A stretch of 64,000 nucleotides of DNA from an uncultured Blastocatellia bacterium (GCA_946480785.1 CAMLLD010000014.1:23347-87346), one strand, 5' to 3'; positions 1 to 9,715 are shown, counted from the first letter of the stretch. Notes: a model not told the origin generated them from the letters alone. Program-made: numbers and translations.

Positions 1-31
1 AAATCGAGTTTCATTTCAATCAAAATACCTG

Positions 32-60
32 TTGACAAGGGACTAGCGCGAGAGTACATT
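32..60 (+). promoter_or_regulatory. Putative sigma-70-type promoter for the RHS locus
   Basis: A perfect -35 box TTGACA lies at 32-37. A -10-like TACATT (4 of 6 matches) follows after a 17-nt spacer, at 55-60. It sits about 130 bases before the first gene of the RHS locus and points at it. No other promoter-like pair is obvious before that start. Sequence match only. Confidence 0.45.
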
Positions 61-190
61 GCGCCCCACTCCCCCGACACTCAATCAGTACTGGCTCCCC
101 GACAGTCGCAGTCAATACAACATCAAGCAGGGTGAATATCGTAAGGGCCAGGTCTGGGTAAACTCATTTAGCCGAAAGGACCACAAATAA

Positions 191-1000
191 ATGTCGCCGA
201 AGATCCTCCTGTCAGTAGTAGTAGTGTGCGTGGCGGTGAGCGTCGCCGTCTTCATCGCCCACGCGCGTCCAACCTCACACATTCTGACGACGCAGCAGTT
301 GCCGCCGCAAAGCACGACACAGAACGTTGCTGACGTGGAAGCAGGAAACCTGTCGCTTCAGCCCGAAGCCGTCAAGCTGAGCCGGCGCGTTCGTGGCGAA
401 CACTTCGATCCGAAGAAGCCGCGCAGCGTGGTAATGCATGGTGTGCTTACCACCGCAAACGACAAACGTAACGTTCAGATCAGGCGCAACCAAAGCGGCA
501 GCGGCGAACAGGTGGAAGTGTCGTTGGCCGGCTCACAGGCTTCGCTGTTGTGGGATGCGGCTGCTGGCGCGCACAGCTCCTCCGGACCGCTTGATCTGAA
601 TGACCGCACACTCCTCGAACGCTTCACCTTTGACGGCGCCGACGAATTTATCTTCGCTCAGCTCAGAGGCGCGAGCTACTACACCGTGGCTCACAACGTG
701 CGGCCCGACGGCGCGCCGGACAATTACTCCGGTCCTATTTGGGATGTAGTTCGCATCGACGATCTCGAAAAAGACGAACAACAGCAGCCGTTGAGCAGAT
801 GGCGGCTTTTCTACCTCAATACCGCAACCGGCTTGATCGACAAGATCGCCTACGACTCTCAAGGCGATCGCATTGAGGTGAACTTTGCCGACTGGACCGA
901 TCAACATGGTGAGAAGTTTCCCTCAACTATCACCTGGACCAGCCACGGACAAACGCTGCTGACCTTCAACCTGACCACAGTAACTTTCGTCGCCCAGTAA
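191..1000 (+). CDS. Secreted hypothetical protein preceding the RHS gene
   Basis: 269 residues with an N-terminal hydrophobic signal segment (about residues 5-25), so the product is probably exported. The rest is soluble and moderately charged, and its C-terminal third is rich in beta-type Trp/Tyr/Thr patterns. I do not recognise the family. The ATG has an AAGGA-like site about 10 nt upstream. The gene ends 13 nt before the giant RHS gene, so the two are almost certainly one transcript, and it may help export or anchor the RHS protein. That role is inferred from position only. Confidence 0.7.
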   Translation: MSPKILLSVVVVCVAVSVAVFIAHARPTSHILTTQQLPPQSTTQNVADVEAGNLSLQPEAVKLSRRVRGEHFDPKKPRSVVMHGVLTTANDKRNVQIRRNQSGSGEQVEVSLAGSQASLLWDAAAGAHSSSGPLDLNDRTLLERFTFDGADEFIFAQLRGASYYTVAHNVRPDGAPDNYSGPIWDVVRIDDLEKDEQQQPLSRWRLFYLNTATGLIDKIAYDSQGDRIEVNFADWTDQHGEKFPSTITWTSHGQTLLTFNLTTVTFVAQ

Positions 1001-1013
1001 AAAGGAACTCATC

Positions 1014-4000
1014 ATGACCTCCCGCTCTCGCCTTTGCGCAAACCTCAGTTTTCTATTGGCTCTACTGCTGTTGACCGCGGCTTCCGTGTTTGGCCAAACA
1101 ACTGCTGCCCGCCCAGACCGCGGCACCCGACCGAACGGTTCCTACTCCATCTCCGACATCGAGAACATCAGTCTCCAGAACGGCAATGTAAGCCTGAACA
1201 TTCCCCTCGCAGCGTTGCCGCCGATGGCCGGCGGCAAACTGTCATGGAGCTTGAACGCTTACTACAACAGCAAGGTCTGGGACGTGTCGCGCACGCAGCA
1301 GATCGGCCAGGGTTTTGACGGATCACCACAGTACTACGTCGTTGATAACGTGCAACAGAGTGATCGCGGCGGCTGGCGCATCACGGGCCAGTACGGCCTC
1401 GACATTCGCGATGCGCACAATGATTTCGATTATCAACTGCCGCCGGTAGGCCAGGAGCCTGATTACTCGTTGATGGTGAATCATAACTGGTACAAGGTCG
1501 TGCTCATTATGCCCGACGGCTCCGAGCATGAGTTGCGGCCGGTTGATTACACGCCGTTTCCCGGGAGCATGGAATTCCTGTTCGGCTATTACTACCAGAC
1601 GCCTTACAACACCGGCACCATGCGCTACTACTCGTACGACGGCAGCTTTATTTACGCCACCGTCGCCGCGTCGGGTGATTGGACCGCATACCTGCCTGAC
1701 GGAACGCGCGTCATGCAAACGTCCGGTATTCAGCGCATCCAGGACACCAACGGTAACAAGATCAAAATCTTCAGCGACAGCCTGGGCACTCATTACCAGG
1801 ACGAGTTAACGGGACGAGAGATTCGTTACTTCTACGATCCCGCCGGCAACAACAATCACGGGCAGGGCCAGGTCTGGTATCAGACGGCGGGCGGCGCCTG
1901 GATGCATGTCGACATCAACTTCAGTCTCCACTCCGTCCAGGGGAAACTCTACACCGTGAACGGCTGGACCTCGGGCCAACTCAATCCGCGGCCCTGCACT
2001 TATCAAAGACTGCTATCACAAAGTATTCAAGTCGTAGACGAAATCGTTCTACCCCAGAGCGAACCAGGGCAAACTCGCCACTTCAGTTTCAACTACAACT
2101 CCGATGAGACCGAGTCGGCCACGAATAACGTGCGCTTCAGTTGTAGCGGCAGCGGGCAGGCGTATACGAGGCAGGCTTCAAAGGGGTGGGGCTCGATCAA
2201 CAAAGTCGTCACTCCGGCAGGCGCGGAAATCCATTATGCGTATGCGCTGGATTCCGGCGCCGCTGACTCTAACTTCGTTTTCTCACCGGATGAGATTCCG
2301 GGCGAAACCATCACCAAAAAGATCCTCATTCATGATGGCGGCGCGTCTGATGAGTGGGATTATCAGATCTGGCCAGACATGGGATCGGCGTCCCAGACCT
2401 ACAAGAATGACGGCAGCGTGGTCAGTGAAAACAGTTACCCGCAGATGGCGACGCTGGGCAGTGGTTACGGCGGCGGCTACTACGCAGTCAGCGGGTTGGT
2501 TTACCGAACAACAAAGCCTTTTCAGAAAGTGGAGCGCCATTGGACCAACCTGGTCTTCAGCGGCGCACAGTTGAATTCACCCGGCGGTACGGTTGTGTTC
2601 AATCCGGTGGTCGATGCCGAATACACGACGCTCACCGATGTCAATGGTAATGGGTTGAAGATGTCGGCGAAGACGTTCCAGTACGACTACAACGGCAACG
2701 TCACGCAAACGACGGATTACGACTGGTTCGATCCGAATTCGGTGTCGCGCGACAGCAATGGTGTGCCGACGGCTGTTCCGCTCGGCACGACTGTCTTGCG
2801 GGTGACAAACAATAGTTATTACAACGGGGCGAGTAGTGCCTCGTCGGCGAACGTCTACGCGAAGCGACCTATCGCGACCGGCGCGCCGTTGATTCTCAAT
2901 GCGCTGCAGCAAAGCACCGCTGGTCCCGCAATCGCGCAGTTGAGTTACGACTATCAAAGCTATGGCGTGGCGCCGACCGTGGGGAATTTAACGACGAAGA
3001 AGGTGTGGGACGATCTCGATGCGAAGTGGATCACTACGAGCATTGGTTACGATATTTATGGGAACGTCAATACGACCACTGACGGTCGCGGCAAGGTGAC
3101 GCAGATATTCTATGAAGACTCCACTCATGCGTTGCCGACCAAAGTCATCGTGGATCCCCAAAACGGCACTGGCGCCCAAACAACGCTCACTTCCTACGAT
3201 ACGTCCACCGGCTTAGTGACGAGTCAAACGGATGCGAACGGGCAAGTCTCAACTATCGACTACACGAATCAACGGCTCGGATCTGTTGATCCGTTTGGAC
3301 GGCCGGGCATTACAAGAGCGCCGGTAATTAATGGCCAGCAGCGACGCGTGACCACGACCTACATGGACTCGGCACGCCAAGTGATCGTCGCCAGTGATCT
3401 GAACGCCCAGAATGACCAGCTACTAAAGACCCGCACCACTACGGACCAGTTGGGCCGTCCGACCCTAACCGAACAAACAGAAGACGGCACGAACTACACG
3501 ATCTCCGTGCAGAATGCTTATCGCAACGCCATGGGTAGCGTCACGCTTACCTCGAGTGCGAAGCGCAGCACCGAGGCTCATACCGATAGCTGGACTCGTG
3601 TCACCAAAGATACGGCCGGACGCGTTACGGAAGTCGCCACCTTTGGCGGCCCGACGCAGCCGGCGTGGACCGACCCGACCGGCGTCCCCACCGGCGCTGT
3701 CACTACTACTTACGACGCGCAGTTCACGACTGTAACGGATCAAGCGGGCAAAGTGCGCCGTAGTATGGTCGATGGTATTGGCCGTCTGGTTCGCGTTGAC
3801 GAGCCGGATGCGAATGGCAGTCTCGGCTCAACTACTGCTCCCGTCCAGCCCACCAGCTATGGTTATGACGTCTTCGGCAACCTGACCTCGGTATCGCAGG
3901 GTTTACAGACGCGCAGCTTCAATTACGACTCACTCTCACGCTTGCGCACCGCGATCAATCCCGAGAGCGGCACGGTCGGTTACCAGTACGATGACAATAA

Positions 4001-7000
4001 CAATCTGGTGGTGAAGACGGACGCGCGCGGCGTCTCAACCCACTTTGAATACGATGCGATAAATCGCGTAACACGCCGCTGGTACAACGGCTCGAGTTCC
4101 ACCACTTCAACTACCCACAACAGTCCGGCTTTACCCGCGGGCGTGGGTGCGACGGATGAAGTCCGGTTCTACTACGACACGCAGTCGCTGCCTGCAGGCG
4201 CACCTGCCTACACGCGCGGCTCGGCTGTCGGACGTCTAGTGGCCCAGGTCTACGGTTCCGGCAGTAACGGTGATTACTACGCTTACGACGTGCTCGGCCG
4301 CGAGACGCTAAAGTATCAACAAACCGGCGCGATCAACTATCAGGTGAGCGCCAGCTACAACTTGTCGGGCGCGATCGCTACGCTGACTTATCCGTCGGGT
4401 CACACCGTCACGCAAACCTTCGACAACGCCGGCCGGCTGACTGCTCTCAGCGGCAATCTCGGCGACGGCGCCACCCGCACTTACACCAGCGACATTCTCT
4501 ATTCACCCCTTGGCGGTTTGGTCAAAGAGAAGTTCGGCACCAACACGCCCGTTTACAACAAGCTCTTCTACAACAGCCGTGGTCAGCTCGCAGAGATTCG
4601 CGAGAGCAACACCTACACGGCGCCTCAACCTCCGGCGGATCCCGCCAATATCACCGACACTTCCTGGAACCGCGGCGCAATCATCAATCATTACAGCAAC
4701 CAGTGCTGGGGTATGTGCGCCGGCTCGAGCATGACGGACAATAATGGCAATCTGCAGAAGCAGGACGTCTACATTCCCAACGATGATCTGATTTCCGGCT
4801 ACACGCAGCGGTGGCAGCAGTTTGACTATGACAGTCTGAACCGGCTGAATTGGGCGCGCGAGGTCAAAGACAACACGGAACAGTGGAAGCAGCAGTTCAC
4901 TTACGACCGCTGGGGCAATCGCACCATCAACACCGGTGCCACCTACGGCGTCGCCATCAACAACAAACCGTTTGCGGTTGCGCCGTGTGCCACTCCATCC
5001 GATCCGTGCAGCAATCGCCTTCTGGTTCCCGCCGGTCAGTCAGGCACGATGACTTACGATGCGGCCGGCAATCTCACCTACGACAGCTACACCGGCGCTG
5101 GCAATCGCACCTACGACGGTGAGAACAAGATCACGTCAGCAACCGGAGGCAGTGGTCAGACGGAGGTCTACGCATACGACGCGTCGGGCCAGCGCATCAA
5201 GCGCACCGTTGATGGTGTGCAAACGTGGCAGGTCTACGGCCTCGGCGGTGAACTCCTCGGCGAGTATCCGGTTAACGGCGTAGCTGCCAGTCCGCAGAAA
5301 GAGTACGGCTACCGCAACGGCCAGTTGTTGATCACCGCCGATGGCGCTCCCACTCAAGCAATCGGGAGCACGCCAAACTCCGCCACTTTTGTTTCGCAGC
5401 AAGTACCACAGACGATGGTCGCCGGGCACCGCTACGCCGTCTCCGTTACTTTCCGCAATTCCGGCAGCAATACCTGGACGACTGCCAGTATGTACAACCT
5501 CGGCGTCGCGTTTGACAGCGGCACCTGGGGCTTGTATCGCGTCCCGCTACCGTTTTCGGTCGCGCCCAATCAGGAAGTCACTTTCAACTTCAGTGTGACT
5601 GCGCCCACCACACCGGCGAACTACAATTTCCAGTGGCGCATGGTCCAGGACACGGTCGAGTGGTTTGGTGATTACTCGTCTAATGTGTCAGTCGCCGTCT
5701 CCGGCGCGAGCGGTAATGGCGCGAACGCCGCTCAGTGCACCTGGGAGAACGTACCTTCAAAGATGGTGGCGGGACAGAGTTATACGGTGACCGTGAAGAT
5801 GCTGAACACGGGCACGAATACCTGGACCACGGCCAATATGTACAATCTGGGTTCGGTCAACGACTACGGCGGGTGGGGCTTGTACCGCGTGCCTTTGGCT
5901 GCGTCCATCGCACCGAATCAGGAAGCAACGTTTACGTTCGCGGTGACCGCGCCTACGACACCCGGCACTTACGTCTTTCAATGGCGGATGGTGCAGGACA
6001 CTGTCGAGTGGTTCGGCGATGCTTCGACCAGCGTGTCGGTCACAGTCAGCACGCAGTCACCTCCCCAAATTCATTGGCTCGTGACGGATCAACTCGGCAC
6101 CCCGCGCATGGTCCTGGACCAGAGCGGTGCTCTTGAGTACATGAAGCGTCACGACTACCTCCCCTTCGGCGAGGAACTCTTCACCCCCACCGGCGGCCGC
6201 ACCGCGGTGCAGGGATATACCAGCGGCGACGGTATAAGACAACACTTCACGCAAAAGGAACGGGATGTTGAGACGGGGCTGGATTATTTTAAGGCCCGCT
6301 ATTACTTCTCCGCGCAAGCCAGATTTACGCGGCCTGATTCATCTTTCGGATCAAGAACCAATCCACAAAGTCTAAATCGTTATTCCTACGTGGTGGGAAA
6401 TCCGCTTCGCTTCACGGATCCTACTGGCCACCACGCTGAGGAACTAGACGACTGGTTCAAACGCTTCAAGCGAGAGGCTTCAGGTGATAAGCGCTTTACG
6501 ACATCACGACCCAGAGGCCTCTGTGGAAGTGGCTGCGGCGGCAATCAAAACCCTGGTCAACAAGATCCCAATAAACCGGTTTTGCCTTCCGCTGTGGCGC
6601 CAGCCGGCATACCGGATGTTCCGGAGGGAACAGTTGGTACTGCTACGGTCGTTGACTGGCAGCCCATCCCCCCGCATCGCAGTTTTTGGCAGAAAATTAA
6701 AAGCTTCTTTGGATTTGGCTCTGCGGCTGCTGCCACAGGGGTCTCGATGTGGGGGAACCCGAACACATTGCAGGAGCATTTTGAAAAACATGGGGCTGAT
6801 TTTGATTCCCAAACTCCAGAAGAGTACGCTCAAGAAGCACAGGATTTTTACCTGAGGGCCCAATTGGAGCATCTGCCAACGAAAATTGACGAAAACGGTG
6901 TAATTAGAATTTGGGATCCACAGACGAACACGTTCGCGGCGTACAATATGAATGGAACAACGCGAACCATCTTTAAACCATTCTGGACGAGGTTTACCCG

Positions 7001-7112
7001 AGGAAACTACTTCCTGGAGCAGCCGGGCGTCCGAGGACGGTTGACGCCTGAAGGTGAAGTCGAACCAGAGATCGAACCAGAGATCGAACTCCCCATCGAA
7101 CCGATTCCTTGA
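1014..7112 (+). CDS. RHS-repeat polymorphic toxin with NBR1-type Ig domains and a BECR-like C-terminal tip
   Basis: 2032 residues. A Sec signal peptide (about 1-27) is followed by a long N-terminal region and many YD/RHS repeats (about 560-1440). Two tandem Ig-like domains resembling the NBR1 FW/Ig family (about 1455-1680) share the pattern NTWTTA...GLYRVPL...FQWRMVQDTVEWFGD. Next come the RHS core (LGTPRMVL, PFGEEL, RYY, NRYSYV, DPTG; about 1690-1805) and a variable tip. The last ~130 residues carry HFEKHG and a DPQTNTFAAYN / GTTRTIFKP segment, as seen in BECR-fold (barnase/EndoU/colicin/RelE-like) toxins, so an RNase activity is likely but inferred. RHS proteins form shells that enclose and cleave off the toxic tip. 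The start has AAAGGA 8 nt upstream. The tail ends in repeated Glu-Pro-Ile units. The tip region is visibly poorer in GC than the shell, as expected for exchanged tips. Confidence 0.9.
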   Translation: MTSRSRLCANLSFLLALLLLTAASVFGQTTAARPDRGTRPNGSYSISDIENISLQNGNVSLNIPLAALPPMAGGKLSWSLNAYYNSKVWDVSRTQQIGQGFDGSPQYYVVDNVQQSDRGGWRITGQYGLDIRDAHNDFDYQLPPVGQEPDYSLMVNHNWYKVVLIMPDGSEHELRPVDYTPFPGSMEFLFGYYYQTPYNTGTMRYYSYDGSFIYATVAASGDWTAYLPDGTRVMQTSGIQRIQDTNGNKIKIFSDSLGTHYQDELTGREIRYFYDPAGNNNHGQGQVWYQTAGGAWMHVDINFSLHSVQGKLYTVNGWTSGQLNPRPCTYQRLLSQSIQVVDEIVLPQSEPGQTRHFSFNYNSDETESATNNVRFSCSGSGQAYTRQASKGWGSINKVVTPAGAEIHYAYALDSGAADSNFVFSPDEIPGETITKKILIHDGGASDEWDYQIWPDMGSASQTYKNDGSVVSENSYPQMATLGSGYGGGYYAVSGLVYRTTKPFQKVERHWTNLVFSGAQLNSPGGTVVFNPVVDAEYTTLTDVNGNGLKMSAKTFQYDYNGNVTQTTDYDWFDPNSVSRDSNGVPTAVPLGTTVLRVTNNSYYNGASSASSANVYAKRPIATGAPLILNALQQSTAGPAIAQLSYDYQSYGVAPTVGNLTTKKVWDDLDAKWITTSIGYDIYGNVNTTTDGRGKVTQIFYEDSTHALPTKVIVDPQNGTGAQTTLTSYDTSTGLVTSQTDANGQVSTIDYTNQRLGSVDPFGRPGITRAPVINGQQRRVTTTYMDSARQVIVASDLNAQNDQLLKTRTTTDQLGRPTLTEQTEDGTNYTISVQNAYRNAMGSVTLTSSAKRSTEAHTDSWTRVTKDTAGRVTEVATFGGPTQPAWTDPTGVPTGAVTTTYDAQFTTVTDQAGKVRRSMVDGIGRLVRVDEPDANGSLGSTTAPVQPTSYGYDVFGNLTSVSQGLQTRSFNYDSLSRLRTAINPESGTVGYQYDDNNNLVVKTDARGVSTHFEYDAINRVTRRWYNGSSSTTSTTHNSPALPAGVGATDEVRFYYDTQSLPAGAPAYTRGSAVGRLVAQVYGSGSNGDYYAYDVLGRETLKYQQTGAINYQVSASYNLSGAIATLTYPSGHTVTQTFDNAGRLTALSGNLGDGATRTYTSDILYSPLGGLVKEKFGTNTPVYNKLFYNSRGQLAEIRESNTYTAPQPPADPANITDTSWNRGAIINHYSNQCWGMCAGSSMTDNNGNLQKQDVYIPNDDLISGYTQRWQQFDYDSLNRLNWAREVKDNTEQWKQQFTYDRWGNRTINTGATYGVAINNKPFAVAPCATPSDPCSNRLLVPAGQSGTMTYDAAGNLTYDSYTGAGNRTYDGENKITSATGGSGQTEVYAYDASGQRIKRTVDGVQTWQVYGLGGELLGEYPVNGVAASPQKEYGYRNGQLLITADGAPTQAIGSTPNSATFVSQQVPQTMVAGHRYAVSVTFRNSGSNTWTTASMYNLGVAFDSGTWGLYRVPLPFSVAPNQEVTFNFSVTAPTTPANYNFQWRMVQDTVEWFGDYSSNVSVAVSGASGNGANAAQCTWENVPSKMVAGQSYTVTVKMLNTGTNTWTTANMYNLGSVNDYGGWGLYRVPLAASIAPNQEATFTFAVTAPTTPGTYVFQWRMVQDTVEWFGDASTSVSVTVSTQSPPQIHWLVTDQLGTPRMVLDQSGALEYMKRHDYLPFGEELFTPTGGRTAVQGYTSGDGIRQHFTQKERDVETGLDYFKARYYFSAQARFTRPDSSFGSRTNPQSLNRYSYVVGNPLRFTDPTGHHAEELDDWFKRFKREASGDKRFTTSRPRGLCGSGCGGNQNPGQQDPNKPVLPSAVAPAGIPDVPEGTVGTATVVDWQPIPPHRSFWQKIKSFFGFGSAAAATGVSMWGNPNTLQEHFEKHGADFDSQTPEEYAQEAQDFYLRAQLEHLPTKIDENGVIRIWDPQTNTFAAYNMNGTTRTIFKPFWTRFTRGNYFLEQPGVRGRLTPEGEVEPEIEPEIELPIEPIP

Positions 7113-7116
7113 TTGC

Positions 7117-7410
7117 ATGAGCTACTTTTGTCCCGTTTGTGGTTTTGATGGGTTGTACGAGCCGGCGTACTCACGTTGTGGTGCAGGGTCGTATGAAATC
7201 TGCCCGAGCTGTGACTTCGAATTCGGAGTAACTGATGACAATGAGGGCATTGCATTTCACGAGTGGCGTGAGGCTTGGATTGACCGCGGAATGCCCTGGT
7301 CGAGTAAGGGACGACCAGCTCCGAAGGGTTGGGATCCCAAAGTGCAGCTAAACAACCTGACCGGACGCGTGTTTAATACCGCGAACGACAAGCTCGTGAA
7401 TTTTGAGTAG
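7117..7410 (+). CDS. CPCC-type cysteine-rich protein, probable immunity protein to the RHS tip
   Basis: 97 residues starting 4 nt after the RHS stop. Near the N-terminus are paired cysteine motifs CPVCGFDG and CPSCDFEFG, a likely zinc site, followed by the conserved run FHEWREAWIDRGMPW. This matches the small 'cysteine-rich CPCC' family, whose members often lie directly behind toxin tips. The position directly behind a polymorphic toxin tip predicts that it binds and neutralises the tip in the cytoplasm. No signal peptide is seen. A longer in-frame start exists upstream inside the RHS gene, but the ATG at 7117 gives the family-typical N-terminus. Confidence 0.75.
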   Translation: MSYFCPVCGFDGLYEPAYSRCGAGSYEICPSCDFEFGVTDDNEGIAFHEWREAWIDRGMPWSSKGRPAPKGWDPKVQLNNLTGRVFNTANDKLVNFE

Positions 7411-7469
7411 AGTAGTTCGGTTCCGATGCGCCGCACTGTCTCGGCACCGATCAGCTCGGCACGCCGCGC

Positions 7470-8426
7470 ATGGTCCTGGACCAGACGGGTAGCCTCGCTA
7501 ACGTAAAGCGTCACGACTACCTTCCCTTCGGCGAGGAACTCTTCACCCCCACCGGCAACCGCACCGCACTGCAGGGTTATTCCAGCGGCGCTGGCGTAAG
7601 GCAGCATTTCACCCAAAAGGAACGAGATGTTGAAACAGCGTTGGATTACTTCTTGGCTCGATATTACTCCTCCATTCAGGGACGGTTTACCTCTCCAGAT
7701 GAACCTTTAGCTGGTCAAGATGCGAGCGATCCGCAGACTTGGAATCTCTATTCTTACACATCCAACAGTCCGCTAAATCGAATAGACGAAGATGGACAGC
7801 GATGGTTTTACAAGTGTGGGGATCAGGGGTGTGATGTTCAGTGGGTAAATGCGAACAAGGATGGCACGTACACCTCACCAGGGGCAGGTTACAAAGAGTT
7901 CGTTCCGAAAAAAGGAGACTGTTGCTTGGTAATTCATGCAAACGGTCATAGCTACAGTTTCTCGGAAAGGGAGGACGGTAGTCCGCGGCTTGTAGTTCTA
8001 TGGACGGGAATGGTCGAGAACCGGCCGGAACATATAATAATGGCTGTTGGCATCCTTCAAGATGCTTACGCCATAATTCGTGGAGCGGTGAGCTCCTTTG
8101 TTGCCTGGCGGGCGGCGAAGGTGGCAGAGGACGCACTAAGATCAGCGGCAGAACGACTTCCTAATTTAACAGGCAAAACTCGAGCGGAAGCGAGGCAAGC
8201 ATTGGAAAATGTTGGCTTCGAAAACAAAGGAACAACCCCCGGCGGCTATGAAAAGTGGTACCACCCGGACGGAAGCAGAGTTCAAATCAGACCTGATGGA
8301 GAAATTGTTCGCTCAGCTCCTAATACAAGTCCAGCAGGTGGAGGACCCAAATACCGTCCCAGGATTGGCCCGGATGGGAAGCGGACGACATCACATAACA
8401 CAGGAGAGAAGTTAAGTGGCCATTGA
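7470..8426 (+). CDS. Displaced (orphan) RHS C-terminal toxin cassette
   Basis: From about 7434 the DNA closely repeats the RHS core of the upstream gene (6076-6340), beginning with DQLGTPRMVLDQ and continuing through PFGEEL, HFTQKERDVET and ARYYSS. It then diverges into a different tip. The ATG at 7470 lies inside the core motif, there is no export signal and no clear ribosome site, and an in-frame stop sits at 7413-7415. This is therefore a silent tip rather than a stand-alone gene. The new tip ends in a small domain with HPDGSRVQIRPDGEI and GPDGKRTTSHNTGE, resembling small polymorphic toxins whose exact class I cannot name. Recombination through the shared core could place this tip on the main RHS gene. 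Confidence 0.75.
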   Translation: MVLDQTGSLANVKRHDYLPFGEELFTPTGNRTALQGYSSGAGVRQHFTQKERDVETALDYFLARYYSSIQGRFTSPDEPLAGQDASDPQTWNLYSYTSNSPLNRIDEDGQRWFYKCGDQGCDVQWVNANKDGTYTSPGAGYKEFVPKKGDCCLVIHANGHSYSFSEREDGSPRLVVLWTGMVENRPEHIIMAVGILQDAYAIIRGAVSSFVAWRAAKVAEDALRSAAERLPNLTGKTRAEARQALENVGFENKGTTPGGYEKWYHPDGSRVQIRPDGEIVRSAPNTSPAGGGPKYRPRIGPDGKRTTSHNTGEKLSGH

Positions 8427-8820
8427 TCTATCACCAACACAACAGGCGCTTCTAAAGCAAGTTGAAGCTTCTTCCGTGAGTGCAATTTTTATTGAGCCTT
8501 CTGGTCAGTGGTTGAGTATTGACTTCACTTCTAGCGTTGGTGATGTGAACGTTCTCCTCAAGCTTTTCAATCCGACTCTTTTCAGGCTTTCAAGAACGCT
8601 TGATGATGAAGGTCTATTTGTTGTTGGCGAGGTTTCACTTACTCCTTTCCATGACGGTGGCAGAGATATTCTGGATTCGTTGGGATATGACTTCAGGAAT
8701 GAGAGCGGGTACACCGTTTCGTTTCCCAATAGGGTGCTGTGGCATTTTCATCTCGAAGGCGATATTTGCATTGACGTGGTTTGTGAAAAATTTGAGTTAC
8801 TGAAAACGGTGAGAAATTGA
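8416..8820 (+). CDS. Putative immunity protein paired with the orphan RHS tip
   Basis: 134 residues from a GTG start that overlaps the end of the orphan toxin cassette by 11 nt, a typical translational coupling of tip and immunity gene. The product is small, acidic, probably cytosolic, and has no membrane segment. I do not recognise a named family. The role as immunity protein follows only from its position. Base composition is AT-richer than the surrounding chromosome, as in the tip itself. Confidence 0.6.
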   Translation: MAIDLSPTQQALLKQVEASSVSAIFIEPSGQWLSIDFTSSVGDVNVLLKLFNPTLFRLSRTLDDEGLFVVGEVSLTPFHDGGRDILDSLGYDFRNESGYTVSFPNRVLWHFHLEGDICIDVVCEKFELLKTVRN

Positions 8821-8840
8821 CTTACCGCTCAGCACGTTGA

Positions 8841-9110
8841 ATGACGACAGCCCTGGACGACAGCGAGTTCCTGTTGTTCTTTGCGCGGGAGCGAAGCAAT
8901 CACCGCAAGTTGTCTTCGAGTTGGCGTTGTTTCTTCTGGCTTGACGATCAGTTGGACAAAACTCAAATTAAAGGTCACGGCAGCGTACACCCAGTTGGCC
9001 AAGAACAAAGAATTCCAGCACCAAGGATTGGCCAAAGTACGAACCGTGGCCCGAAGCCTTTGCCAAAGACACAACAACCCTCAGTGCCCAAACCACCGTC
9101 TGGGTTGTGA
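8841..9110 (+). CDS. Doubtful ORF, possible remnant of a third toxin tip
   Basis: An 89-codon frame fills the gap between the putative immunity gene and the Sel1-repeat gene. Its stop overlaps the GTG of the Sel1 gene by 4 nt. The C-terminal part is basic and rich in Pro and Gln; the rest has no recognisable domain. The 4-nt coupling is the main argument that it is, or once was, translated. It may be a decayed tip left by earlier exchanges at this RHS locus, or simply noncoding. Confidence 0.25.
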   Translation: MTTALDDSEFLLFFARERSNHRKLSSSWRCFFWLDDQLDKTQIKGHGSVHPVGQEQRIPAPRIGQSTNRGPKPLPKTQQPSVPKPPSGL

Positions 9111-9715
9111 GGACTATATCGAGGAACCGCGTGACGGTCGGACATAAGAATTCGTCTACAGTAGGGCAGGAATTCTTCTATGGCATTTCTCGTCAAAAGA
9201 ATTATCGAAAGGCATTTCCCTATCTGCTGGATGCTGCCGCGAACGGTTATGTTCACGCTCAAAACCTCGTTGGCTATTGCTACAGCCGGGGCTTGGGAGT
9301 GAGAAAAAACAAACGTGCGGCCGCTTTTTGGTACAAGCAAGCTGCTAGTGCCGGACATCGCGAAGCGTTATCGAATCTTGCCCTTCTGTATGAAACAGGA
9401 GCGGGAGTGCCGAGGAACGCGAAGAAAGCGTTTGCTTTGTATAAGCGGGCAGCCAAACTCGGTGATCCAGTTGCTCAGCGAAAACTCGCAATCAGCTACC
9501 TTGAAGGGTCAACCCTAAAGCCGAATTCAAAGATAGGGCTAGGGTGGCTCCGTAAGGCCGCACACAAAGGTGATGCAGAGGCTCAATATCAATTGGGCTT
9601 ACTATATCGTGCTGGTGAAGGTGCTGGTAGGAATCGCAGATTTGCACAGCTCTGGTTAACGAGGGCAGCCAAACAAGGTCACAAGCGAGCTTTAGCTTCA
9701 TTGAAAGCTCTCTGA
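9107..9715 (+). CDS. Sel1-repeat protein
   Basis: 202 residues from a GTG start. About five Sel1-like (TPR-like) repeats of ~36 residues run from about residue 25 to the end, each with the pattern A..GH..A...L..LY..G.GV..N...A..WY..AA. Such solenoids bind other proteins. Sel1 proteins are a known class of immunity or accessory protein at polymorphic-toxin loci, so a role in neutralising a tip now lost or decayed is plausible. No signal peptide is evident. An ATG further in would shorten the N-terminus but would keep all repeats. Confidence 0.75.
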   Translation: MRTISRNRVTVGHKNSSTVGQEFFYGISRQKNYRKAFPYLLDAAANGYVHAQNLVGYCYSRGLGVRKNKRAAAFWYKQAASAGHREALSNLALLYETGAGVPRNAKKAFALYKRAAKLGDPVAQRKLAISYLEGSTLKPNSKIGLGWLRKAAHKGDAEAQYQLGLLYRAGEGAGRNRRFAQLWLTRAAKQGHKRALASLKAL

